From Candidatus Uhrbacteria bacterium (lineage in GTDB: Bacteria; Patescibacteriota; Patescibacteriia; CAIXNZ01), in NCBI GenBank assembly GCA_011046145.1, contig DSBA01000001.1, positions 1-6,294 of the forward strand: a stretch of DNA of 6,294 nt, written 5' to 3'. The notes under the pieces were generated by a model. The model searched no databases and was not told the DNA's origin. It saw only the letters and a list, made by a program, of their open reading frames with translations. Positions 1 through 6,198 of this stretch are shown here, piece after piece (the first letter of the stretch is position 1; each line of letters opens with the position of its first letter). The position numbers and the translations under genes were made by a program.

Positions 1-48
1 AATTAACTTTATCTATAAATTTTCTAAATAATTTTATTTGGCTAAAAA

Positions 49-75
49 TAAAAAAACTGTTAAATATTTTTAACA
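49..75 (-). terminator. AT-rich intrinsic terminator after argS
   Basis: TGTTAAA (58-64) pairs with TTTAACA (69-75) around a 4-nt loop. On the minus strand the stem is followed at once by GTTTTTTTATTTTTAG, a long T-run. The stem is weak in GC but the T-run is strong, and it lies about 42 bp past the argS stop, where a terminator for the cluster would be expected. Confidence 0.65.
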
Positions 76-117
76 ATTTAATTTGAAACTTGTGGAAAAA
101 AGACAATAATAAAATCT

Positions 118-1830
118 CTACATCTCTTCCAAAACAGTTAAACCTAATAATTCCATGCCATTGGATAAAACCTGTTTAATAGCTTTTAATAATTCAAAAC
201 GCGCAGCTTGAACTTCTGCTGCTGCTTTAATAACTGGCAATTTATGGTAAAAAGTATTAAAATCCTGGGCCAATTTATAAAGATAATGGGTCAACGCAGA
301 CGGATCATTTGTTTTTTGGGTTTCTAAAATTACTTGCGGGTAATTTAACAAATCACTGACTAATTCTTTTTCAATATTAGTGGCTAAATTTTTATAATCC
401 AAATTAATTTTAGCCCCCAAACAAGTTTTACGCGACTTTACAAAAATGGAATTCAACCGAGCATAAGTATATTGCAGATAAGGCCCGGTCATGCCATTTA
501 CATCCAAAGCCTCGTCAATATCAAAAGTAATTATTTTATTATTGCTGGATTTAAGCATGCCGAATTTCAAAGCCGCGATCACTATAGCCATAGCAGTATC
601 ATTTACTTTTTTCTCTGGCCATTTAGGATGGCGCTGCCTAGTTTCATTAATAACTTTAGCCAAAGCCGCTGCTTTAACTTCATTATAAGTCACCACATTG
701 CCGGTTCGCGAGGAAATCACCCCGCTTTTTAATTGCACAAATTCATAAGGAACATGAATCATTATTTTTTTAAAGCCCATTAATTCCAAAATTTTAAAAA
801 CCTGTTTCAAATATTGGCTTTGGCGGATATCCATCACATACAATGATTTTTTTACTTTATGATTTTTAAATTTTTTAACTGCCAAAGGAATATCTTTTAG
901 CCCGTAAAGAGCTGTGCCGTCTTTGCGCAAAAGAACCAAAACTCCCAAATCATATTTTGACAAATCAGCAATAATTGCGCCTTCGCTTTTTTTGATAAAT
1001 GGATATTTCAAAAGTTTTTGCAGCATTTTTTTGCCAGCCTTTTCTTCTTCTGATTCATAAAAATAAACATCAAAGTTAACGCCAAGCTCCTGATAAATAC
1101 GCTCAAACTGCTCCAAGCTCCATTTTCTAGTTTTTTGCCATAATTCTACCAATTGAAAATCTCCTTCTTCCAGATTTTTTAAAATTTCTTGAGCCTGCTG
1201 CTTGTAATTTTGATTTTCACTGTTTTTTTTAACTGCTTGAGCATAAGCATTGCCCAAAAATTCCCCTTTGTTTTCAATCTTAGCCAAATCCGACTCATTC
1301 GTAAAATTTTGCAAATACCATAATGTCTTAGCCACATGAGCGCCAGTATCGCCAATATAATTGGCAGGGATTACTTTGTAGCCACAGGCTTTATAAACAT
1401 TAACCAAAGATGACCCGATGCAAACATTGCGCAAATGGCCGACATGAAACTCTTTATGCGTATTGGGCTGGGAATATTCAATCATTATTTTCTGGCCTCT
1501 TCCCTCTTTGTTCTGGCCGTATCTGCTTTTTTGTTTTTGGATTTCTTTAAATAATAATTCTGCAACCTTAAAATAATCTAACAAAAAATTCAAATATGGA
1601 CCGCTATTTTTAACATTGATAACCGCGCCGCTTGGCTTTATTTTCTCTGCCAATTCTTTGGCGACTTCAGACGGATTCTTTTTAAGCTTTTTAGCCAATT
1701 CAAAACAAGGCAAAGCCAAATCGCCCATTGCTGCTGATGGCGGGATTTCTAAATCCTCAATCTTAATACTCACCTTTTGTTTTTTCAAAAGGCTGACGAT
1801 TTGTTTTTTTATTTTTTGATTGATTGTCAT
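118..1830 (-). CDS. argS: Arginyl-tRNA synthetase (ArgRS), class I
   Basis: This cytoplasmic enzyme attaches L-arginine to tRNA-Arg using ATP (EC 6.1.1.19). The 570-aa length is normal for bacterial ArgRS. Residues 1 to about 85 form the N-terminal add-on domain that in the family contacts the tRNA D-loop. The Rossmann catalytic core follows, with the HIGH motif as HVGH (129-132) and GDTG at 160-163. The KMSKS loop is degenerate (ISSRTGN, 372-378) and lacks the usual lysine. K126, three residues before HIGH, fits the lysine known to compensate in ArgRS enzymes of this kind. The C-terminal DALR anticodon-binding domain begins near GPYLQYTYAR (449-458) and ends in the typical LGL..LEEM tail. 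The ATG start matches the family N-terminus; no Shine-Dalgarno precedes it. It is last of three synthetase genes, 48 bp after tyrS, and is followed by a terminator. Identity is very secure. Confidence 0.97.
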   Translation of the reverse strand: MTINQKIKKQIVSLLKKQKVSIKIEDLEIPPSAAMGDLALPCFELAKKLKKNPSEVAKELAEKIKPSGAVINVKNSGPYLNFLLDYFKVAELLFKEIQKQKSRYGQNKEGRGQKIMIEYSQPNTHKEFHVGHLRNVCIGSSLVNVYKACGYKVIPANYIGDTGAHVAKTLWYLQNFTNESDLAKIENKGEFLGNAYAQAVKKNSENQNYKQQAQEILKNLEEGDFQLVELWQKTRKWSLEQFERIYQELGVNFDVYFYESEEEKAGKKMLQKLLKYPFIKKSEGAIIADLSKYDLGVLVLLRKDGTALYGLKDIPLAVKKFKNHKVKKSLYVMDIRQSQYLKQVFKILELMGFKKIMIHVPYEFVQLKSGVISSRTGNVVTYNEVKAAALAKVINETRQRHPKWPEKKVNDTAMAIVIAALKFGMLKSSNNKIITFDIDEALDVNGMTGPYLQYTYARLNSIFVKSRKTCLGAKINLDYKNLATNIEKELVSDLLNYPQVILETQKTNDPSALTHYLYKLAQDFNTFYHKLPVIKAAAEVQAARFELLKAIKQVLSNGMELLGLTVLEEM

Positions 1831-1847
1831 AAAATAAAATTTGGATA

Positions 1848-1869
1848 GAAAAGGCTTTTATGCCTTTTC
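1848..1869 (-). terminator. Hairpin between tyrS and argS, possible weak terminator or attenuator
   Basis: GAAAAGGC (1848-1855) and GCCTTTTC (1862-1869) form a perfect 8-bp stem with a 6-nt loop, starting 9 bp after the tyrS stop. On the minus strand the stem ends in CTTTTC followed by TATCCAAATTTTATTTT, so the T-run is interrupted. It could terminate part of the transcripts or protect the tyrS 3' end while letting some continue into argS, whose ATG is 17 bp further on. Confidence 0.5.
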
Positions 1870-1878
1870 GCGCCAAAA

Positions 1879-3081
1879 TTATCCAATAATGACCCGAATA
1901 AAATGCCTCTTGCCTTTTTGAATCAAATGAGTGCCTGAGGTTAAAGAATAATTAATATCAGTAACTGCTTGTTCGTTTACTTTAACCCCGCCTTCGCGAA
2001 TCACCCGCTTAGCTTCTGAATTTGAACTTACTAAGTTTGCTTCTACCAAAATATCAATCAAATTTTTACTTTCTACTTTCAAACTTTCTACCACTTCCGG
2101 CTCTTCTTTTTTCTGAAATATACTTATGAAATTTTTTTGAGCCTGATCAGCATCATCTTTGCCTTTATATAATCTGACAATCTCATGAGCCAATTTCATT
2201 TTAAAATCCCGCGGATTAGCGCCTTCTTTCATTTGTTTGGTCATCTCTTCAATTTCTTTCATTGGCACATCAGTGCAAATTTCAAAACCTAAAGCAATCA
2301 TCTGATCTGACCAGGACATGACTTTGCCAAAAATATCTTCGGGTGAATCAACCAAAGTAATCATGTTGCCTTCTGTCTTGCCCATTTTTTTGCCCGTAGG
2401 ATCAACTAAAAGCTTCAAAGCCAAGACCGCCTTTTCCTTTTTTTTCATTTCTTTCATCAAATCGCGTCCTGCCAGCATATTAAAAGTCTGGTCATTGCCG
2501 CCGATTTCCAGATCAACATCCATGGCTACGCTGTCATAGCCCTGCATCAGAGGATACATGAATTCATGCAGAAAAATCGGCTTGCCTTCAGCTGCCCGTT
2601 TTTCAAACATATCTCTTTCCATCATTCTTTGCACAGTAAATTTTGAAGATAGCTCTAAAACATCGGCGAATTTTAATTTGCCCAGCCATTTGGAATTATA
2701 TTTTATTTTAACCGGATTAGCTCCGCCAAAATCCAAAATACTAGCAGCTTGTTTTTTCCAGCCGCTGAGATTGCATTTTACTTCTTTGGCGGTCAGCTGT
2801 TTGCGGGCAGCAGCTTTGTCAGTCGGATCACCAATCATGGCCGTAAAATCACCAATTAAAAAAATTACTTCATGTCCGAGTTTCTGAAATTGAACCATTT
2901 TGCGCAATTGGTTGCCATGGCCAATATGCAAAAACGGGCCAGTAGGATCAAAGCCGCAGTATAATTTAATTCGTTCGCCTGACATTAATTTATTTTTCAA
3001 ATTTTCTTTGGTCGGGTAAACCGCCTCCACGCCACGGCTTAATACATCATCAATTAGCTTCTCATCTGTGATTGTTTTCAT
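1879..3081 (-). CDS. tyrS: Tyrosyl-tRNA synthetase (TyrRS), class I, TyrZ-like
   Basis: This enzyme charges tRNA-Tyr with L-tyrosine using ATP in the cytoplasm (EC 6.1.1.1) and is a homodimer in the family. The catalytic Rossmann domain shows CGFDPTGPFLHIGH (42-55, HIGH at 52-55), the GDFTAMIGDPT segment (77-87), the tyrosine/ATP-pocket stretch YPLMQGYD (176-183), GGNDQ (194-198) and a KMSKS loop written KMGKT (232-236). An anticodon-binding helical domain follows, then a Glu/Lys-rich linker around 323-336. A C-terminal S4-type RNA-binding domain spans about 340-398 (NLIDILVEANL, then EAKRVIREGGVKVN). The GFDPT..HIGH and GDFTAMIGDPT signatures and the 400-aa length resemble the TyrZ-type branch more than E. 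coli TyrS; this sub-assignment is less certain. The ATG start fits the family. No Shine-Dalgarno is visible. It lies between valS and argS on the same strand. Confidence 0.97.
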   Translation of the reverse strand: MKTITDEKLIDDVLSRGVEAVYPTKENLKNKLMSGERIKLYCGFDPTGPFLHIGHGNQLRKMVQFQKLGHEVIFLIGDFTAMIGDPTDKAAARKQLTAKEVKCNLSGWKKQAASILDFGGANPVKIKYNSKWLGKLKFADVLELSSKFTVQRMMERDMFEKRAAEGKPIFLHEFMYPLMQGYDSVAMDVDLEIGGNDQTFNMLAGRDLMKEMKKKEKAVLALKLLVDPTGKKMGKTEGNMITLVDSPEDIFGKVMSWSDQMIALGFEICTDVPMKEIEEMTKQMKEGANPRDFKMKLAHEIVRLYKGKDDADQAQKNFISIFQKKEEPEVVESLKVESKNLIDILVEANLVSSNSEAKRVIREGGVKVNEQAVTDINYSLTSGTHLIQKGKRHFIRVIIG

Positions 3082-3099
3082 AGGTATAAATAGTTAAAT

Positions 3100-3105
3100 A
3101 TTATA
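3100..3105 (-). promoter_or_regulatory. Candidate -10 box for tyrS
   Basis: The minus strand has TATAAT in the context TTATGTATAATATT. A start point about 7 bp downstream, near 3093, would give a leader of roughly 12 nt before the tyrS ATG. No good -35 hexamer is visible, because the expected position falls in the loop of the REP-like palindrome. If real, tyrS (and perhaps argS) is transcribed separately from valS, in keeping with the terminator after valS. Confidence 0.4.
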
Positions 3106-3110
3106 CATAA

Positions 3111-3152
3111 GCGGGTGGCGACGAATTCATTCGTCGCTTAATTTCACACCGC
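3111..3152. repeat. REP-like palindromic element between valS and tyrS
   Basis: The core is a perfect 8-bp stem, GCGACGAA (3118-3125) and TTCGTCGC (3130-3137), around a TTCA loop. An outer arm GCGGGTG (3111-3117) pairs with CACACCGC (3145-3152) with one bulged A, and a 7-nt TTAATTT bulge separates the arms on one side. The GC-rich stem stands out against the AT-rich intergenic DNA. The shape and the GACGAATTCATTCGTC-type core resemble REP palindromes mobilised by RAYT transposases. No T-run follows on the minus strand, so it is not a convincing terminator there. Only one copy is in the window, so repetitiveness is inferred. Confidence 0.5.
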
Positions 3153-3204
3153 GAAGAATAAAACATAGTTAAAATTTAGCATAATTAGCTAAAATTTTCA
3201 AATA

Positions 3205-3240
3205 AAAAGCGGATAGTACTCAATTATTCTAACCGCTTTT
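3205..3240 (-). terminator. Intrinsic terminator after valS
   Basis: AAAAGCGG (3205-3212) pairs perfectly with CCGCTTTT (3233-3240). After one A·A mismatch, three more pairs (3214-3216 with 3229-3231) extend the stem, leaving a 12-nt loop. On the minus strand the stem lies 11 bp past the valS stop and runs straight into TTTTTATTT, the T-rich tail of a Rho-independent terminator. The plus strand also has some T residues after the stem, but no plus-strand gene needs it. Confidence 0.8.
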
Positions 3241-3251
3241 ATCGCCTTTTA

Positions 3252-5918
3252 TTATTTGATTGATTTTAATTGTTCTTCCATCTTTTGAAGTTTTTCTTTT
3301 TGCTCTTTCAGTTTTACTTTTTCTTTATCAACAATTTCCTTTGGCGCGTTTTTCACAAATTCCTGATTACCCAATTTCTTTTCCAACCTGCTGATATAAT
3401 TTTTTATTGATTCAATTTCTTTAGTCAGCCTTTTAGTTTCCTTAGCCTTATCAACCAAACCTTCCAGCAAAATATAAACTTCTACACCCGAAACCACGCC
3501 ACCTACAGACTGGCCGGGCTTTTCGCCCTTATTTAAAATTTCCAAATTATCAATTCTGGCTAAACCTTTAATAATCTCCCCTTGATCATTTAACAATTTA
3601 ACATTTTTTCCTCCTATCAGTTTAACATTCACTTTTTTCGCCGGTTCAATTCTATTTTCCGCCCGTAAGTTGCGAATCAAAGAAATTATATCAACAATCA
3701 GATTAAATTCCTCTGCTTCTTTAACTCTCTTTTCCGCTTTGGGATAAGACTGAACCATTACCAAATCATCAGCCTCAAAATTTTCCCAAATAGCCTCCGT
3801 CACAAAAGGAATAAACGGATGCCATAAAATTAACAGTCTCTCTAATATATAAAGAAGTATTTCATCTTTATCCTTTTCGATTTTAGAAATTTCCAGATAC
3901 CAGTCAGCCAAATCATTCCAGGTAAAATCACGCAAAACATCGGAAGCCGGTGAAAAATTAAATTTATCCAAATCTTTGGTCACCTGTTCGATCACTAAAT
4001 CCAGCTTGCTTAAAATCCATTCATCTGCCAAAGTCTTTACCTGCGGTTTATCTTTAATTCTTTTAATTTCGCTGACAGAAGTTAAAATATAACGAGAAAT
4101 ATTCCAAAGTTTATTAACAAAGTTGCGAAAACCTTCCACTTTTTCATCATATAATCTGGTGTCAGCGCCGGCTGATGTGCCTGTTATCATGGCTACTCTC
4201 AAAGCATCTGTGCCATATTTTTTAATTAAATCCAAAGGATCAACCACATTGCCCAAGGATTTTGACATTTTGCGGCCTTTTTCATCACGCACCAAACCAT
4301 GCAAATAAACTGTCTCAAACGGAATTTCTCCCATCATAAAAGTGGTTTGAATAATCATCCTGGCCACCCAGAAAAATAATATATCATAACCTGTCTCCAT
4401 CACACTGGTTGGATGAAATTCTAAATCTTTAGAACCCTTAACCCAATCTTCCCAGGAATTATACTTAACAAAACTTTTGTCCATTAAAGTGGAAAAAGTC
4501 CACAAGCCTGAAGAAAACCAAGTATCTAAAGTATCTTCATCTTGAACCCAATGTTTTCCTTTTGGAGCATTCATACCGACAAAAATCTCTTCGTTTAACC
4601 GGCCTTTATTTTTATACCAAACTGGTATTTGATGGCCAAACCAAATCTGGCGGGAAATGCACCAATCGCGCAGATTTTCCAGCCAGCGAAAATAATCATG
4701 TTCAAATTTCTGCGGAATAATTTTAATTTCCCTGTCTTTAATCACGCCCAAAGCAGCCTCTTTAATTGATTTGTTCTGAAAATATTTATTATCTGTCAAA
4801 GTGATTTTTTTATTAACATCAATAAACCATTGTTTGGAAGGCAAAGGCTCAACAGCCGTGCTGCAACGGTAACAAACAGACAAGTTCATATCTATTTCTT
4901 CTTCTTTTTCTATCAAGCCTTTTTCTTCCAACCAATTAACTAATTTTTCCCGGGCTGCTAAAACATAGAGTCCCTGATATTTTTTACCAGCTAAAGCTGT
5001 CATTTTTCCGTCTTCACCAATAACTTTAATGACTGGCAAATTATTTTTTTGCGCCATTTCATAATCAATCATGGAATGAGCAGGAGTCACACCCAAAGCG
5101 CCAGTGCCTAATTTCATGTCAACCGAGTCATCAGCAATAATTTTTATTTTTTGTTCGCCAGCGCCAATATTAATAGTAAAAGTCTGGCCGATGTATTTTT
5201 TATAGCGTTTATCTTTTGGATTAACCGCTACAGCAGTATCACCCAGCTTTGTTTCAGGTCTGGTTGTTGAAATGGCAAAAGGAAAATCTTCAGCATATTT
5301 AAAAGTGTAAAATTTGCCTTTGGTTTCCTGATACTCGACTTCATCATCAGACAAAGTTGACATGCAATGCGGGCACCAGTTAACAATACGATCGCCACGG
5401 TAAATCAAGCCCACTTCATGCATTTTAATAAAAGCTTTTTTGACCACATGGGTTAAACCTTCGTCCAAAGTATAACGTTCTCGCGACCAATCGCAAGAAG
5501 AACCCATTTTGCGCACCTGCTTATTAATAATATTTTTTGATTCTTCCGCGAATTCAACTACTTTTTGCAAAAAATTTTCTTTACCCAAATCATGACGAGT
5601 TTTGCCCTCTTTTTTATATAATTCTTTTTCTACTTTGGCCTGAGTAGCAATAGCCGCATGGTCAGTACCTGGCAACCACAATGTTTTTTTGCCTAATAAA
5701 CGATTATATCTAACCATTAAATCCTGATAAGCCAACATAATTGCGTGTCCAGTATGTAAAGTGCCGGTCCGATTGGGCGGTGGCATGGAAATTGAAAAAT
5801 AATCAGCTTTTTCAGCTAACTTTAAATTATCAGGATTAAAATAACCTGAATCTTCCCATTTTTTGTAGATTTTATCTTCAACGTCTTGAGGATTGTAAGC
5901 TTTGGGGATCTCTTTCAT
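3252..5918 (-). CDS. valS: Valyl-tRNA synthetase (ValRS), class I with editing domain
   Basis: This enzyme charges tRNA-Val with L-valine and hydrolyses mischarged Thr-tRNA-Val (EC 6.1.1.9). The 888 aa match compact bacterial ValRS. HIGH appears as HTGH (55-58) after PPPNRTGTL; KMSKS is perfect (550-554). Two CxxC knuckles, WCPHC (181-185) and CYRC (349-352), flank the CP1 insert and probably bind zinc. The CP1 editing domain has TTRPET (218-223) and GTGALGVTPAHSMIDYE (271-287), which keeps the second Asp (D285) of the usual HDxxD pattern but has Ser at the first. Other family landmarks are WCISRQIWFGHQIPVW (419-434) and the ETGYDILFFWVARM segment (508-521). The anticodon-binding domain covers about 625-760. 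A Lys/Glu-rich coiled-coil tRNA-binding arm ends the protein (about 820-888). The ATG start gives a family-like N-terminus. Tandem TAA TAA stops precede a terminator. First gene of the trio. Confidence 0.97.
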   Translation of the reverse strand: MKEIPKAYNPQDVEDKIYKKWEDSGYFNPDNLKLAEKADYFSISMPPPNRTGTLHTGHAIMLAYQDLMVRYNRLLGKKTLWLPGTDHAAIATQAKVEKELYKKEGKTRHDLGKENFLQKVVEFAEESKNIINKQVRKMGSSCDWSRERYTLDEGLTHVVKKAFIKMHEVGLIYRGDRIVNWCPHCMSTLSDDEVEYQETKGKFYTFKYAEDFPFAISTTRPETKLGDTAVAVNPKDKRYKKYIGQTFTINIGAGEQKIKIIADDSVDMKLGTGALGVTPAHSMIDYEMAQKNNLPVIKVIGEDGKMTALAGKKYQGLYVLAAREKLVNWLEEKGLIEKEEEIDMNLSVCYRCSTAVEPLPSKQWFIDVNKKITLTDNKYFQNKSIKEAALGVIKDREIKIIPQKFEHDYFRWLENLRDWCISRQIWFGHQIPVWYKNKGRLNEEIFVGMNAPKGKHWVQDEDTLDTWFSSGLWTFSTLMDKSFVKYNSWEDWVKGSKDLEFHPTSVMETGYDILFFWVARMIIQTTFMMGEIPFETVYLHGLVRDEKGRKMSKSLGNVVDPLDLIKKYGTDALRVAMITGTSAGADTRLYDEKVEGFRNFVNKLWNISRYILTSVSEIKRIKDKPQVKTLADEWILSKLDLVIEQVTKDLDKFNFSPASDVLRDFTWNDLADWYLEISKIEKDKDEILLYILERLLILWHPFIPFVTEAIWENFEADDLVMVQSYPKAEKRVKEAEEFNLIVDIISLIRNLRAENRIEPAKKVNVKLIGGKNVKLLNDQGEIIKGLARIDNLEILNKGEKPGQSVGGVVSGVEVYILLEGLVDKAKETKRLTKEIESIKNYISRLEKKLGNQEFVKNAPKEIVDKEKVKLKEQKEKLQKMEEQLKSIK

Positions 5919-5921
5919 AAA

Positions 5922-5927
5922 ATTATA
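5922..5927 (-). promoter_or_regulatory. Candidate -10 box just upstream of valS
   Basis: The minus strand reads TATAAT, a perfect sigma-70-type -10 hexamer, only 3 bp before the valS ATG. If used, transcription would begin at or within the start codon, giving a leaderless mRNA. No convincing -35 lies 16-18 bp upstream, and such hexamers arise easily in AT-rich DNA. Confidence 0.25.
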
Positions 5928-5986
5928 AGTGTTGATATGAGCTATGGGTGCTATAAGTGGAAAGGTGAAAAAGTGAAAAGCATATC

Positions 5987-6172
5987 CTATTTATCTTTTT
6001 CCCTTTTAATTTCTAATTCCTGTATTAATCGATCAATTATATAACCTGTCTTTATTGAATGGTTAATAGCTTTTTCGCATAAATCTTGATTTGCTAATCT
6101 TTTTCTTTGAATACATCTTAATCTTCCTTGAACTTCCGCGCATGATCTTCTGGCATATTTGACAAATCTAAT
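5987..6172 (-). pseudogene. C-terminal fragment of a four-helix-bundle (23S rRNA intervening-sequence-type) protein
   Basis: This 61-codon open frame ends in TAG 68 bp before valS and has no ATG, GTG or TTG start. Reading it gives IRFVKYARRSCAEVQ, then a basic helix, then KTGYIIDRLIQELEIKRE. The pattern of a RFxxxARRSxxEVQ helix followed by a helix ending in xxIxxLIxxLE resembles the C-terminal half of the four-helix-bundle family (PF05635-like, often called 23S rRNA-intervening sequence protein). About half of a normal protein of that family is missing at the N-terminus. The likeness stops at the point where the predicted insertion-sequence end begins (6174). Further upstream the frame runs only into IS sequence and meets TAA at 6206-6208. 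The family's cellular role is not well established. I infer a gene broken by insertion; the family call rests on pattern recognition from a short stretch. Confidence 0.55.
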
Positions 6173-6180
6173 AGGGTAAA

Positions 6181-6195
6181 GTCCGATTTTCGGAC
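6181..6195. repeat. Perfect short palindrome inside the predicted IS end
   Basis: GTCCGA (6181-6186) and TCGGAC (6190-6195) are exact reverse complements around a TTT loop. It sits between the transposase stop and the predicted IS tip. It may be a subterminal transposase-binding element or a hairpin ending the transposase mRNA. The minus-strand sequence after it has only a weak T-run (CTTTACCC), so a terminator role is doubtful. Confidence 0.6.
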
Positions 6196-6198
6196 CAA

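Noticed and set aside
1..48. Possible gene or RNA at the left edge
   Set aside because: The sequence is low-complexity AT-rich DNA with stops in the frames examined and no structure beyond the T-run of the argS terminator.
472..732. Plus-strand open frame of 86 codons opposite argS
   Set aside because: It is antisense to a confident ArgRS coding region, has no recognisable domain and is explained by chance openness. The same applies to the frames at 491-688 and 1616-1819.
2318..2887. Plus-strand open frames opposite tyrS (2318-2539 and 2558-2887)
   Set aside because: They are shadows of the TyrRS gene with no family-like composition or start signals.
3171..3198. AT-rich inverted repeat (TTTAGC at 3175-3180 with GCTAAA at 3188-3193, extended by A/T pairs)
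   Set aside because: Such dyads are expected by chance in very AT-rich spacer. No clear role is apparent beside the stronger terminator next to it.
3082..3251. T-box riboswitch or other tRNA-sensing leader before tyrS
   Set aside because: No AGGGUGGNACCGCG-like T-box, specifier loop or antiterminator arrangement is present, and the space left after the valS terminator is too short.
4123..4308. Plus-strand open frame of 61 codons opposite valS
   Set aside because: It is antisense to the conserved KMSKS region of ValRS and has no independent support.
118..5918. Recoded UGA (as in some Patescibacteria)
   Set aside because: All three genes read through with normal stops (TAG or TAA) and have no in-frame TGA, so the window gives no sign of recoding, although it cannot exclude it elsewhere.
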